DNA from: Corynebacterium frankenforstense DSM 45800
GTDB taxonomy: Bacteria > Actinomycetota > Actinomycetes > Mycobacteriales > Mycobacteriaceae
DNA: 64,000 nt
Direction of reading: 5' to 3'
Assembly: GCF_001941485.1 (NCBI RefSeq)
Contig: NZ_CP009247.1
Coordinates: forward strand, 2,418,001-2,482,000
Within the stretch, counting starts at the first letter, position 1. Each line of letters opens with the position of its first letter. The notes under the pieces are model-generated. The model was not told the DNA's origin, did not search any database, and saw only the letters and a list, made by a program, of their open reading frames with translations. This document shows, one piece after another, positions 34,901-49,525 of this stretch. The translations under genes were made by a program, and so were the position numbers.

Positions 34901-35728
34901 ATGACCACCCCCGACACGACCGGCCGCGGCGTCGGCGAGCTGCCCGCCGGGCGGCCCCCGCAGACCGAGTTCCACGACGGTCTGGACTACCCGCGCCTGG
35001 GCACCGTCTCCTTCCGACGCGGCACGCTGACCGACAACCAGCAGGCCCTCTGGCAGGAGCGCTTCCCCGAGCTGGGCACCGTGCTCACCGAGGACTCCGG
35101 TCCGATCGACTACGACGCCTGGTTCGGACGCACCGACGCGCCGACCGTCCTCGAGATCGGCTCCGGCACCGGCACCTCCACCGTCGCCATGGCGCTGGCG
35201 GAACCGGGCACCAACGTCATCGCCGCCGAGCTCTACAAGCCCGGCCTGGCCAAGATGCTCGGCAACCTGACGCGCAACGGGGTCGACAACATCCGCATGG
35301 TCCGCGGCGACGGCATCGAGGTGCTCGCCCGCATGATCCCGCCGGCGTCGCTCACCGGCGTGCGCGTCTTCTTCCCGGACCCCTGGCCCAAGGCCCGCCA
35401 CCACAAGCGGCGCATCATCCAGTCCGGCCCGCTGCACCTGATCGCCACCCGGCTGAAGCCCGGCGGCGTGCTGCACGTGGCCACCGACCACGCCGACTAC
35501 GCGGAGTGGATAGCCGAGCTCGTCGACGTCGAGCCGCTGCTGGAGTACCAGGGCTGGCCCTGGCCGGAGTGCCCGATCCTGACCGACCGGCAGGTCATCA
35601 CCAAGTTCGAGGGTCGCGGTCACCGCCTCGAGCACGAGATCACGGAGTTCCTGTGGCGCCGCACGGACGCGCCCGCGGCGACCGACGCGGCGTCGGAAAG
35701 CGACCGGGAAGAAGGCGATGCGCGATAA
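34901..35728 (+). CDS. trmB: tRNA (guanine-N7)-methyltransferase
   Basis: TrmB methylates G46 in the tRNA variable loop. The 275-residue protein has the SAM-binding motif [16 protein letters not shown], a post-[20 protein letters not shown], and the family signature [17 protein letters not shown], followed by [13 protein letters not shown]. It matches the C. glutamicum protein from [15 protein letters not shown] onward. Its stop overlaps the next start as TAATG, so it is coupled to the NYN gene. The C terminus adds an acidic tail. Confidence 0.93.
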   Translation: MTTPDTTGRGVGELPAGRPPQTEFHDGLDYPRLGTVSFRRGTLTDNQQALWQERFPELGTVLTEDSGPIDYDAWFGRTDAPTVLEIGSGTGTSTVAMALAEPGTNVIAAELYKPGLAKMLGNLTRNGVDNIRMVRGDGIEVLARMIPPASLTGVRVFFPDPWPKARHHKRRIIQSGPLHLIATRLKPGGVLHVATDHADYAEWIAELVDVEPLLEYQGWPWPECPILTDRQVITKFEGRGHRLEHEITEFLWRRTDAPAATDAASESDREEGDAR

Positions 35729-36411
35729 TGACGCACATGAACGCAGGCACCCACGAGCACGCCACCGTCCACCCCTACCGTGAGGGCGCCGAGCCCGGAC
35801 CGGACGGGCTGCTGCTGGTCTGGGACGCGCCGAACCTCGACATGGGCCTCGGCGCGATCCTCGGCGGGCGGCCCACCTCCGTGCACCGGCCGCGCTTCGA
35901 CGCCGTCGGCCGCTGGCTCGTCGCCCGTGCGGCGCGCCTCGGCGCGGAGACCGGCGGGCAGGTCCTGCCGGAGGCCACCGTGTTCACCAACGTCACCCCG
36001 GGCGCGGCGGAGAACGTCCGCCCCTGGGTCGAGGCGCTGCGCAACATCGGCTTCGCCGTCTTCGCCAAGCCGAAGACCACCGACGACTCCGACGTCGACC
36101 CCGACATGCTCGCCCACATCCGGCGCCGCCACGACGAGGGCACGCTGCGCGGGCTCGTCGTCGCCTCCGCCGACGGGCAGAACTTCCGCGGGCTCATCGA
36201 CGAGCTGACCGACGAGGGCCTGCCCGTCACCGTCCTCGGCTTCCACGAGCACGCCGCCTGGGCCGTGCACGCGGAGAACTTCGACTTCGTCGACCTCGAG
36301 GACATCGACGGCGTCTTCCGCGAGCCCCTGCCGCGCGTCAACCTGGACAACCTGCCCGAGGGCGGCGCCTGGCTGCAGCCGTTCCGCCCGCTCACCGCTC
36401 TCACCGACTAG
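35728..36411 (+). CDS. NYN (PIN-like) domain protein
   Basis: The 227-residue protein has a NYN/LabA-like nuclease fold: the first acidic site in LLLVWDAPNLDMG, a second in TTDDSDVDPDM and a third in GLVVASADGQNF, then FHEHAAWAVHAENFDFVDLEDI. Such domains are metal-dependent RNases or RNA-binding modules. ATG 35728 overlaps the trmB stop (TAATG), with GAAGAAGG just upstream, which suggests cooperation with tRNA or RNA processing. It is followed 15 bp later by cmpL1, an arrangement also found in C. glutamicum. Confidence 0.85.
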   Translation: MTHMNAGTHEHATVHPYREGAEPGPDGLLLVWDAPNLDMGLGAILGGRPTSVHRPRFDAVGRWLVARAARLGAETGGQVLPEATVFTNVTPGAAENVRPWVEALRNIGFAVFAKPKTTDDSDVDPDMLAHIRRRHDEGTLRGLVVASADGQNFRGLIDELTDEGLPVTVLGFHEHAAWAVHAENFDFVDLEDIDGVFREPLPRVNLDNLPEGGAWLQPFRPLTALTD

Positions 36412-36426
36412 ACCCGGGAGGAGACC

Positions 36427-38814
36427 ATGTTCCACGCCTGGGGGCGTTTCGCCTACCGCCACCGTCGCCTCGTCCCGGTGGTCGTCGTCGCGCTCATCGC
36501 GCTGCTCTACCTGACCTTCGGCATGCGCCTGGACGACCGGCTCAGCCAGGAGGGCTGGGAGGACCCGGGCGCCGACTCGACCGTCGGCGCGCAGATCGAG
36601 CAGGAGACCTTCGGCCGCGACAACAGCGGCGACGTCATCCTGCTCTATTCGGCGGACCCGGGCGTGCTCTCCCGCGAAGACACCAGCTCCGAGATCGCCG
36701 GGCAGATCGAGCGGATCGAGTCGGCCCACCCCGACCAGATCGAGTCGGTGACCAGCTACTTCAACGGCCACAACCGGCAGCTGATCAACGAGGACGGCAC
36801 CGCCGCCTTCGCCGCGGTCTCCCTGCGCGGCGACGGCGAGCAGACCCTGAAGGACTTCCGCGCGATCGAGGACGACCTGCGCGGCCAGGACCTGCCCGAC
36901 GGCGTCGAGCTGCAGGTCGCGGGCGCGACCGCCGTGGCCGACTCGCTGGACGAGGGCATGGCCGCCGACGTCCAGCGCGCCGAGCTGGTCGCCCTGCCCG
37001 TGGTCGGCGTGCTGCTCATCCTCGTCTTCGGCTCCGTGGTCGCCGCCGCGATGCCGCTGATCGTCGGCGTGCTCTCCATCCTCGGCTCGCTGGGCGTGCT
37101 CTCCGCGCTCGCCGGCGTCGCCCAGGTCAACGTCTTCGCCCAGTCCGTGGTCACCCTGCTGGGCCTGGGCCTGGCCATCGACTACGGGCTGTTCATGGTC
37201 TCCCGCTTCCGCGAGGAGCTGGACAAGGGCCAGCCGGTGCCGCAGGCCGTGGCCACCACCACCGCCACCGCGGGGCAGACCGTGGTCTTCTCCGCGGGCA
37301 TGGTCGCCGTGGCCCTGTCGGGCCTGATGGTCTTCCCGCAGGCCTTCCTGAAGTCCGTGGCCTACGGCGCGATCTCCGCGGTCGGCCTGGCCGCGCTGCT
37401 CTCGGTGACCGTGCTGCCGGCGGTCTTCGGCATGATCGGCACCAACATCGACCGCCTGTCGGTGCGGCGCACCGCGCGCACGGCCCGCCGCCTCGAGGAC
37501 ACGGTCTGGTGGCGCCTGCCCGCCTGGGCGATGCGCCACGCCAAGGCCGTCACCGTCGGCGTGGCCGGCGTGCTCGTCGCGCTCGCGATCCCGGTCGTGG
37601 GCATCACCTTCGGCGGCATCAACGAGACCTATCTGCCGCCGGACAACGACACGCGCACCGCGCAGGCCGCCTTCGACGAGGAGTTCCCCCAGTTCCGCAC
37701 CGAGCCGGTCAAGCTCGTCGTCGACGGCGCCGACAACCGGCAGCTCGCCGAGGTCTACCGCCAGGCCGCCACCGTGCCGAACCTGACCGGGCGCTTCTCC
37801 GCCTCGCCGACCGAGGACGGCACCACCGTGCTCTCCGCCGGCGTGACCGACCGCTCCCACAACGAGCAGGTGGTCGACGACCTCCGCGCCATCGACGCCC
37901 CCGAGGGCGTGGACGTCTACGTCGCAGGCACCCCGGCGATGGAGATCGAGTCCATCGAGGCGCTCTTCGACAAGCTGCCCTGGATGGCGCTCTACATCGT
38001 CGCGGCGACCTTCCTGCTCATGGCGCTGGTCTTCGGTTCGCTGATCCTGCCGGCCAAGGCCGTGATCATGACGCTGCTGGGCCTGGGCGCCACGCTCGGC
38101 GTGCTGACGCTGATGTTCGTCGACGGCCTCGGCGGCGGCCTGTTCAACTTCACCCCGGGCCCGCTGATGAGCCCGGTGCTGGTGCTCATCATCGCCATCG
38201 TCTACGGCCTGTCCACCGACTACGAGGTCTTCCTCGTCTCCCGCATGGTCGAGGCCAGACACCGCGGCGAGACGACCGACACCTCGATCAAGTTCGGCAC
38301 CGCCCACACCGGCTCCATCATCACCGCCGCCGCGCTGATCATGATCGTCGTCGCCGGCGCCTTCGGCTTCTCCGAGATCGTGATGATGAAGTACATCGCC
38401 TTCGGCATGATCGCCGCGCTGCTGCTCGACGCCACCGTCATCCGCATGATGCTCGTGCCCGCCGTGATGCACCTGCTGCGCGAAGACAACTGGTGGGCGC
38501 CCGGCTGGGTGCGCGCCGTCTACCGCCGCATGGGCCACGGCGAGGCGGTGGCCTCCGAGCGCGCCGTCGCGCGTGAGGGCGGGGTCGACGGTGCCGACGG
38601 TGCCGCCGGGCGTGCCGGTGCGGCGTCGCGTGACGACGCCGCGGTGCTTGACGACGCCGCGCCCGTCGCCGAGGGCGGTGAGCTCGCCGTCTCCGCGGCC
38701 GTGCCGCGCGACTCCCACGAGGCCGCCCGCGGTGGGCGCACCACCGACCAGGACTCGAGCCTCGTGCCCTTCGACGAGCTGATGCGCCGCCTCGGCAAAG
38801 AGGACCGGGACTAG
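36427..38814 (+). CDS. cmpL1: MmpL-family trehalose monomycolate transporter CmpL1
   Basis: The 795-residue RND/MmpL protein has twelve predicted membrane helices and two outside porter domains. The proton-relay Asp-Tyr pairs appear as LGLAIDYGLFMVSRFREEL in helix 4 and IVYGLSTDYEVFLVSRM in helix 10, as in MmpL3, which flips or exports trehalose monomycolate for outer-membrane building. The C-terminal tail (about 705-795) is cytoplasmic and low complexity (DGADGAAGRAGAASRDDA). GGGAGGA precedes the ATG. Synteny with the mycolate cluster supports CmpL1 rather than another paralogue. Confidence 0.92.
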   Translation: MFHAWGRFAYRHRRLVPVVVVALIALLYLTFGMRLDDRLSQEGWEDPGADSTVGAQIEQETFGRDNSGDVILLYSADPGVLSREDTSSEIAGQIERIESAHPDQIESVTSYFNGHNRQLINEDGTAAFAAVSLRGDGEQTLKDFRAIEDDLRGQDLPDGVELQVAGATAVADSLDEGMAADVQRAELVALPVVGVLLILVFGSVVAAAMPLIVGVLSILGSLGVLSALAGVAQVNVFAQSVVTLLGLGLAIDYGLFMVSRFREELDKGQPVPQAVATTTATAGQTVVFSAGMVAVALSGLMVFPQAFLKSVAYGAISAVGLAALLSVTVLPAVFGMIGTNIDRLSVRRTARTARRLEDTVWWRLPAWAMRHAKAVTVGVAGVLVALAIPVVGITFGGINETYLPPDNDTRTAQAAFDEEFPQFRTEPVKLVVDGADNRQLAEVYRQAATVPNLTGRFSASPTEDGTTVLSAGVTDRSHNEQVVDDLRAIDAPEGVDVYVAGTPAMEIESIEALFDKLPWMALYIVAATFLLMALVFGSLILPAKAVIMTLLGLGATLGVLTLMFVDGLGGGLFNFTPGPLMSPVLVLIIAIVYGLSTDYEVFLVSRMVEARHRGETTDTSIKFGTAHTGSIITAAALIMIVVAGAFGFSEIVMMKYIAFGMIAALLLDATVIRMMLVPAVMHLLREDNWWAPGWVRAVYRRMGHGEAVASERAVAREGGVDGADGAAGRAGAASRDDAAVLDDAAPVAEGGELAVSAAVPRDSHEAARGGRTTDQDSSLVPFDELMRRLGKEDRD

Positions 38815-38817
38815 GGC

Positions 38818-39834
38818 GTGACCGCGGAGCACGGTCCGCTGCGGCTGCTGCGCAACCCGTGGGTGCGCGTGGCCGTCGTCGCGGTGCTGCTGGCCGCCCT
38901 GGCGTGGGCCCTGCAGTCGAACACCGACGTCATCGAGAAGGGCGTGCACCACGTGCGCGAGGCCGACGGGCGCTGGATCGCCCTCGGCGTGCTCGCCCTG
39001 GCCGCCGCCATGTACGCGCAGGCCGAGATGATGGTCGTCCTGCTGCGCGGGGCGGGCGTGCGCGTCGGCCGGTGGGCGGCGAACATGCTGGGCCTGGCCG
39101 CCAACGCCTGGTCGGCCTCCCTGCCGGGTGGGCCGGCCGTCTCCGCGACGATGATCTTCCTGCGCCAGAAGGCCTGGGGCGCGGGTTCCGTGGTCGCCGC
39201 CTGGTACCTGGTCATCTCCGGCGTGCTCGCCGGGGCGGGCATGGCGGTGCTCGGCCTGTGCGCGGTGCTCTTCCTCGACGCCTCGATCAACCCGCTGACG
39301 CTGATCAGCTCGATCGCGGTGCTCGTGGCGCTGGTGGCCGCCTTCCGCTGGCTCGGCCGGCACCCGCCGACCGTGCGGCGGTGGGTCGAGGCGGTGCTGC
39401 GGCGCTTCAACCGGCTCACCCGCGCGCCCGAGGACCGCTGGGTGGACAAGTTCCGCGAGCTGGTCGACCAGCTCGGCGCCGTCGACGTGCCGCCGCGCAC
39501 GCTGGGGCTGGCGCTCTTCTGGGCGATCGCGAACTGGTGCCTCGAGATCGCCTGCCTCTACGCCTGCCTGATCTCGGTCGGCGTCGAGCCGACGCTCTCC
39601 GGCACGGTGCTGGCCTTCCTGCTGGCCAAGCTCGTCGGCCAGGCGCAGATCACCCCGGGCGGGCTGGGCCCGGTCGACGTGGCGATGGTCTCGCTGCTGG
39701 TGCCGCTGGCCCAGATCCCCTCGGCCCCCGCGGTCGGCGGCGTCTTCGTCTTCCGCGCGCTCAGCTTCGTCGGCCTGGCCGCCGTGGGCTGGCTCGTCTT
39801 CTTCGTCGAGTGGCTGCTGGGCCGGCGCGACTGA
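38818..39834 (+). CDS. YbhN/UPF0104-type (lysylphosphatidylglycerol synthase TM-like) membrane protein
   Basis: The 338-residue protein has about eight membrane helices. It shows the family feature NAWSASLPGGPAVSATMIFLRQ, quoted as the PGG loop, and AKLVGQAQITPGGLGPVDVAM near the C terminus, typical of the flippase-like domain shared with LPG synthases. It probably moves or holds a polyprenyl- or phospholipid. GTG 38818 lies 3 nt after the cmpL1 stop, so the two are cotranscribed, suggesting a role in mycolate or glycolipid transport (inference). Confidence 0.82.
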   Translation: MTAEHGPLRLLRNPWVRVAVVAVLLAALAWALQSNTDVIEKGVHHVREADGRWIALGVLALAAAMYAQAEMMVVLLRGAGVRVGRWAANMLGLAANAWSASLPGGPAVSATMIFLRQKAWGAGSVVAAWYLVISGVLAGAGMAVLGLCAVLFLDASINPLTLISSIAVLVALVAAFRWLGRHPPTVRRWVEAVLRRFNRLTRAPEDRWVDKFRELVDQLGAVDVPPRTLGLALFWAIANWCLEIACLYACLISVGVEPTLSGTVLAFLLAKLVGQAQITPGGLGPVDVAMVSLLVPLAQIPSAPAVGGVFVFRALSFVGLAAVGWLVFFVEWLLGRRD

Positions 39835-39880
39835 GCTCCCGGACTTCCGGCGCGCGCCGCGGTGGGCCACAATGGAGGGC

Positions 39881-40258
39881 ATGCAGAAGAAGCTGAACCT
39901 CCCCGCCATCGCCGGGGACATCGTCGCGATCGGGGTCTTCGCGCTCCTGGCGCGCATCGCCCACCAGTCCGAGGACATGCCGCTGAGCTTCGCCGGCTGG
40001 CTGTCCACCCTGTGGCCCTTCGCCCTCGGCGTCGCGCTCGGCTGGGGCGTGGCCGCGCTGACCGGCCGCAACGGCCGGCGCGTGCGCTCCGGCGGGCTGA
40101 TGGTCTGGCTGATCACCGTCGTGTGCGGCCTGACCATCTGGGGCGTCAAGCACGGCGCGGTGCCGCACTGGTCCTTCATGATCGTCGCCGGCACCATGTC
40201 CGCGCTGCTCATGCTCGGCTGGCGCGGGGTCGCCTCCGCCGTCGAGGCGCGCCGCTAG
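39881..40258 (+). CDS. DUF3054 membrane protein
   Basis: The 125-residue protein has four membrane helices (IAGDIVAIGVFALLARIAH, LWPFALGVALGWGVAAL, GLMVWLITVVCGLTIWG, FMIVAGTMSALLMLGW), the pattern of DUF3054, a family common in actinobacteria and of unknown function. ATG 39881 has CACAAT exactly 7 nt upstream, suggesting a leaderless transcript; ATG 39872 is an alternative giving three more residues. It lies 46 bp after the YbhN-like gene. Confidence 0.8.
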   Translation: MQKKLNLPAIAGDIVAIGVFALLARIAHQSEDMPLSFAGWLSTLWPFALGVALGWGVAALTGRNGRRVRSGGLMVWLITVVCGLTIWGVKHGAVPHWSFMIVAGTMSALLMLGWRGVASAVEARR

Positions 40259-40335
40259 GCGGCGGCCCGGGCGCGCCGCAGAGGGGCACCGCCGAAGGGG
40301 CCGCCGAGGGGCACCGCCGAGGGGCGCCCGGGAAC

Positions 40336-40370
40336 GCAAAACCCGGCCCACGCGGGGGCGCGGACCGGGT
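40336..40370 (-). terminator. Terminator after the 28-residue peptide gene
   Basis: On the minus strand ACCCGG (40370-40365) pairs with CCGGGT (40346-40341), with further GC pairing inside, and is followed by TTTT. It lies 17 bp after the peptide stop, so the gene has its own terminator. Confidence 0.65.
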
Positions 40371-40386
40371 CATCGGGGGTTCAAGC

Positions 40387-40473
40387 TCAGCTGACCAGGT
40401 GGATGAGCTGGTTGAAGATCATGACGACGTAGTTGACGAGATCGCCGACGATGTCGATGGCGCTGCTGATCAC
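40387..40473 (-). CDS. 28-residue amphipathic peptide, PorA/PorH- or PSM-like in shape
   Basis: A GTG at 40473 has a perfect AGGAGG 6 nt upstream and opens 28 codons ending at TGA 40389-40387. The peptide reads MISSAIDIVGDLVNYV then VMIFNQLIHLVS. Polar residues fall at 4, 7, 11, 14, 21, 25 and 28, the 3/4 spacing of one helical face, and all other faces are hydrophobic. No signal peptide, cysteine or charge cluster is present. It is bounded by a likely -10 (TACGAT, 40590-40585), a ~100-nt leader and a terminator, so it looks like a stand-alone expressed gene. Short secreted helical porins (PorA, PorH) are known in corynebacteria, but I see no direct match. Confidence 0.65.
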   Translation of the reverse strand: MISSAIDIVGDLVNYVVMIFNQLIHLVS

Positions 40474-40584
40474 GGGGAGCCTCCTCGGGAAAAAACGGTG
40501 TTGCTTGGCTGGCGGGACCGGGCCGGGCCGGGCTCATAGAGACCGGCCCACCGGAGCGGCGCGGACCCGCGCCACAGATGCTCA

Positions 40585-40590
40585 ATCGTA
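40585..40590 (-). promoter_or_regulatory. Possible -10 of the small peptide gene
   Basis: On the minus strand TACGAT in the context GCGGATACGATTGAG stands out from very GC-rich surroundings about 110 bp upstream of the peptide start. No clear -35 is seen. The implied ~100-nt leader contains runs able to pair (GGGCCGG/CCGGCCC type). Confidence 0.35.
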
Positions 40591-40685
40591 TCCGCGGCGC
40601 GCGGCGTTACCCGGGCGACGCACCGAGGGGTCGTCACCGGGAGCGACACACCCGCCGCCGGGTCACCGCCGGGGCCGCCGGACGG

Positions 40686-42289
40686 TCACAGCGGCGAGAT
40701 CGTGTGCTTCTTCGGCAGGTCGCGGGTGTCCTTGTCCGCGAGCTGGCGCAGCGCCCGACGCAGGGCGATGCGCGTCTCGTGCGGCTGGATCATCGCGTCG
40801 AGGAAGCCGCGCTCAGCGGCGACGTACGGGCTGGTCATGTTCTGGTCGTAGAAGTCCATGAACATCTTCTTCATCATCTCCCGCTGCTCCGGCGGAGCCG
40901 CGGCGATGCGCTTGCCCTGGATCATCACGGCGGCGGCCGCCGAGCCCATCACGGCGATCTGCGCGGTCGGCCAGGCCAGGTTGATGTCGCCGGTGAGGTT
41001 CTTCGAGCCCATCACCGCGTACGCGCCGCCGTAGGCCTTGCGCACGATCAGCGCGACCTTCGGCACGGTCGCCTCGACCACGGCGAAGGCGAGCTTCGCG
41101 CCGCGGTGGATCAGACCGGCCTCCTCCTGGGCCACGCCCGGCAGGTAGCCCGGGGTGTCCACGACGAAGATCAGCGGGATGTTGTAGGCGTCGCAGATGC
41201 GGATGAAGCGCGCCCCCTTGTCCGCGGCGTCGGCGTCGATGCAGCCGGCGTACTGCAGCGGCTGGTTGGCCACGAAGCCGACGGTGCGGCCGTCGACACG
41301 CCCCAGCGCGCAGATCAGGTTCTGGGCGTAGCCCTCCTGGATCTCGATGAGCTCGTCGTCGTCACCGAGCTGCGCGAGCAGCTCCATCATGTCGTAGCCG
41401 GCGTTCGTGTCGTCCGGCATGAACGAGTCGAGCTCCACGGCGTCGGCGATCTCCTCGTCGGAGGGCGCCGGCAGCACGGGCGGGTCGTCGAAGCAGGTCG
41501 AGGGCAGGTGCGCGAGCAGGTCGCGGACCATCTCGAGGGCGTCCTCCTCGCTCTCGGCGACGAGCGAGACGTTGCCGTTCTGCTCCTGGCGCCGGGCGCC
41601 GCCGAGCTCGGCCGAGGAGATCGCCTCGCCGGTGACCTCCTTGATGACGGCCGGGCCGGTGACGTACATCTCGGTCTCGCCGTCGACGGCGATGACGAAG
41701 TCGGTGGTCACCGGGGCGTAGACGGCGCCGCCGGCGCACTTGCCCAGCATCACGGAGATCTGCGGGCTGCGCCCGGACAACGGCAGCTGACGCCGCGCGA
41801 TCTCCGAGTACATCGCCAGCGAGGTCACGGCGTCCTGGATGCGCGCGCCGCCGGAGTCCTGGATGCCGATGACCGGGCAGCCGATCTTGATGGCCATGTC
41901 CATCACCTCGACGACCTTGCGGCCGAAGGTGACGCCCACCGAGCCGCCGTAGACGGTCTTGTCGTGGGCGTAGACGGCCACGGGGCGACCGTCCACGCGG
42001 GCGAAGCCGGTGACCACGCCGTCGGAGTAGTAGGCGTCGGCTACCCCCGGGGTCTTGGCCAGGGCACCGATCTCGGTGAAGGAGCCCTCGTCGACGAGCG
42101 CGGCGATGCGCTGGCGCGGGGTGGTGCGCCCGGCCTCGTCACGCTTCGTGCGGGAGCGCTCGCTGCCCGGGTCCTGCGCCCGGGCCAGGCGGGCCTCCAG
42201 GTCGGCGATCTTGCCGGCCGTCGTGCTCAGGTCAGGTTCCGCGGCCGCGGCGGCCTCCGCCGCCTTCGCGGTGGACTCTGCGGACTCTG

Positions 42290-42293
<4 letters not shown>
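40686..42293 (-). CDS. accD3: Acyl-CoA carboxylase beta subunit AccD3
   Basis: The carboxyltransferase subunit works with a biotinylated alpha subunit and AccD2/AccE to carboxylate the C16-18 acyl-CoA that Pks13 condenses into corynomycolate. The 535-residue protein has both crotonase-like halves with oxyanion features IQDSGGARIQDAV and GKCAGGAVYAP in the first and FVVDTPGYLPGVAQE and AYGGAYAVMGSKNL in the second. A 25-residue Ala/Glu-rich head precedes KIADLEARL. GTG 42293 overlaps the pks13 stop as GTGA, so translation is coupled. The synteny is that of C. glutamicum accD3. Confidence 0.93.
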
Positions 42294-47296
<5,003 letters not shown>

Positions 47297-47482
47297 TGCG
47301 GCTCCGCCTCGGGCGTCATCCATTGAGCGGGTGTCCTCCGTGTCCGTCGTGTGTTGCGGGGTGGCCGGCGGGCCACGTCCTGATGTTGATGGTACTAACC
47401 CCCGTTATCGCACGGGCGCCCGGCGGCCGTGACATTCCGGAGGTCACGGGGCCGGGCGCCGGTGCGGTCGCGGGGTGCTTCC

Positions 47483-49336
47483 TCAGCCGCGCTCCGCGAG
47501 GTAGCGCTTGGCCGCCACGCGGCGGGCGATCTTGGCCGAGGAGCTGCGGGCGATGGTGCCCGGGTCCTGGACGCGCACCTCGGTGGGCGCCACGCCGTGG
47601 GTGTGGCTGACCGCGGCGCGGATGGCGCCCACGGCGGCGGCGTCGCCGGCCGGGTCGGCGTCGTCGGCGCGCTCGGCGAGCACGATGAGCTCCTCGACGT
47701 CCTCGCCGGGCACCGAGAAGGCCGCCACGGCGTCGGAGTTGACCTGGTCGGTGGCCGCGCCGACGGTGTACTCGATGTCCTGCGGGTAGTGGTTGCGGCC
47801 GGCGACGACGATGAGGTCCTTCAGGCGGCCGGTGATGTAGACCTCGCCGTCGACGACGGCACCGAGGTCGCCGGTGGCCATCCAGCCCCCGTCCGGGGCG
47901 TCGGCCGCGTGGCCGCCCTCGTCGAGGCGGCCGGCCAGGGTGTTGTCGAAGGTCGCGGCGGTGTCCTCCGGGCGGTCGAGGTAGCCGGCGGCGGCGTTCT
48001 CGCCGTGGGTCCACAGCTCGCCGATGGTGCCGTCGGCGACCTCGGTGCGGGTCTCCGGGTCCACGACGATCAGGCGCTGCGGCTCGACGACCTGACCGTT
48101 GGAGATGAAGGTCACGCCGTTCTCGGCGTCGCGGTCGACGAACTCGACGCGGCCCTCGGCCAGCGCGTCGCGGTCGAAGCGGGAGATGACCGGGCGCTCC
48201 GGGTTCTGCGGCGTGGTCACCAGCAGCGAGGCCTCGGCCAGGCCGTAGGAGGGACGCAGCACGCTGCGCTCCAGGCCGTAGGGGGTGAACGCCTCGATGA
48301 AGGACTCGATGGAGCGCTCAGTGACCGGCTCGGAGCCGACGATGATGCCGTCGAGCGCGCTCAGGTCGAGCGACTCGCCCTCGGCGGGCATGCCGTAGCG
48401 CACGGCCAGCTCCAGGGCGAAGTTCGGCACCACGGTGTAGACGTTGACGTCGCCGTCCTCGCCCTCGGTGCGGTCGAGCTGGCGGATCCAGCGGCCGGGG
48501 CGCTGGATGAAGTCGCGCGGGGCCATGATCTCGTTCTGCAGGCCGAGGATGGTCACGAAGGCGGCCAGGATGATGCCCATGTCGTGGTGCAGCGGGATCC
48601 AGGCGACCAGGCGCAGCGGGGTCTTCAGCTGGGCGGCGCGGAAGATCTGCAGCACGTTGGTCAGGATCGAGCGGTTGGTCAGCTGCACGCCGGCCGGGGT
48701 GCGCGTCGAACCGGAGGTGTACTGCAGGAAGGCGGGCAGGTCGACCGGGGCGGCCGGCGGCTCGATCCCGGCCGCGGCGGCGAGCTCGGCGGGGTTCTTC
48801 CAGGCCTCGGCCAGCGAGTCCGGCAGGGCGTCGACGGCGATGATGCGCGGGCGCTCCGGGCCGGGGCGGTCGGCGAAGTAGGCGCGCACGGCGCGCGCGG
48901 AGGCCGAGTTGGTCAGCACCACGGAGGGCTTCGAGTCGTCGAAGACGGCGCGCAGGTGCTCGGCGTGGCCCGGCTCGTTGGGGTCGTAGAGCGGCACGGG
49001 GATCAGGCCCGCGTAGAGGGCTCCCATGAAGGAGAAGATGTACTCCGGGGAGTTGCCGGCCAGGATGGCGACGCGGTCACCGGGGCCGGCGACCTGCTGG
49101 AGGCGCCCGGCGACGGCCTTGATGCGGGTGTTGACCTGGGTGCGGGTGTACTCGGTGGCGGTGCCCTCGAGGCTCTCCGAGAAGTCCCAGGCGCGCAGGA
49201 CCACGCGGTCCCCTCCCCCGGCCGCGACGTCGGCCTGGTAGAGCAGCTCGCCGAGTCCGGCCAGCGTCAGCTGCGGGACGAGGGTGATCTCACCCTTCTC
49301 GTTGAAGAACCGGCCCATTGCCGCGGTCAGATCCAT
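47483..49336 (-). CDS. fadD32: Long-chain fatty-acid-AMP ligase FadD32
   Basis: FadD32 adenylates the meromycolic chain and loads it on the N-terminal ACP of Pks13. The 617-residue protein has the adenylate-forming P-loop-like LQYTSGSTRTPAGV, the IPLHHDMGII motif and the acceptor motif GEVYITGRLKDLIVVAGRN, split around TGD (MATGDLG). FAAL-type insertion sequence is present between the large and small domains. ATG 49336 has AAGGAGA 6 nt upstream; a longer frame to 49489 is rejected. pks13 follows after 186 bp on the same strand. Confidence 0.94.
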   Translation of the reverse strand: MDLTAAMGRFFNEKGEITLVPQLTLAGLGELLYQADVAAGGGDRVVLRAWDFSESLEGTATEYTRTQVNTRIKAVAGRLQQVAGPGDRVAILAGNSPEYIFSFMGALYAGLIPVPLYDPNEPGHAEHLRAVFDDSKPSVVLTNSASARAVRAYFADRPGPERPRIIAVDALPDSLAEAWKNPAELAAAAGIEPPAAPVDLPAFLQYTSGSTRTPAGVQLTNRSILTNVLQIFRAAQLKTPLRLVAWIPLHHDMGIILAAFVTILGLQNEIMAPRDFIQRPGRWIRQLDRTEGEDGDVNVYTVVPNFALELAVRYGMPAEGESLDLSALDGIIVGSEPVTERSIESFIEAFTPYGLERSVLRPSYGLAEASLLVTTPQNPERPVISRFDRDALAEGRVEFVDRDAENGVTFISNGQVVEPQRLIVVDPETRTEVADGTIGELWTHGENAAAGYLDRPEDTAATFDNTLAGRLDEGGHAADAPDGGWMATGDLGAVVDGEVYITGRLKDLIVVAGRNHYPQDIEYTVGAATDQVNSDAVAAFSVPGEDVEELIVLAERADDADPAGDAAAVGAIRAAVSHTHGVAPTEVRVQDPGTIARSSSAKIARRVAAKRYLAERG

Positions 49337-49525
49337 CGCTTCTCCTTTTGGGCTCGTGGCCGAGCCCCTCGGTCGGTGTCGGGGTCCACGGGGCAGATCG
49401 CGCCCCTCGGCCGATTTATTACTTTGACGAAGAAAATAGCATGTGGCCCACCGCAATGTCCGGGAACCCCGGCGCCCGGCGCGTTCCATACCGGGCCGGG
49501 TTCAGCGCCCTTCCGGGCACCCGGG

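Noticed and set aside
35620..40212. 1530-codon minus-strand open frame across trmB to DUF3054
   Set aside because: It is antisense to five well-supported genes and has only His/Asp/Gly/Arg low complexity.
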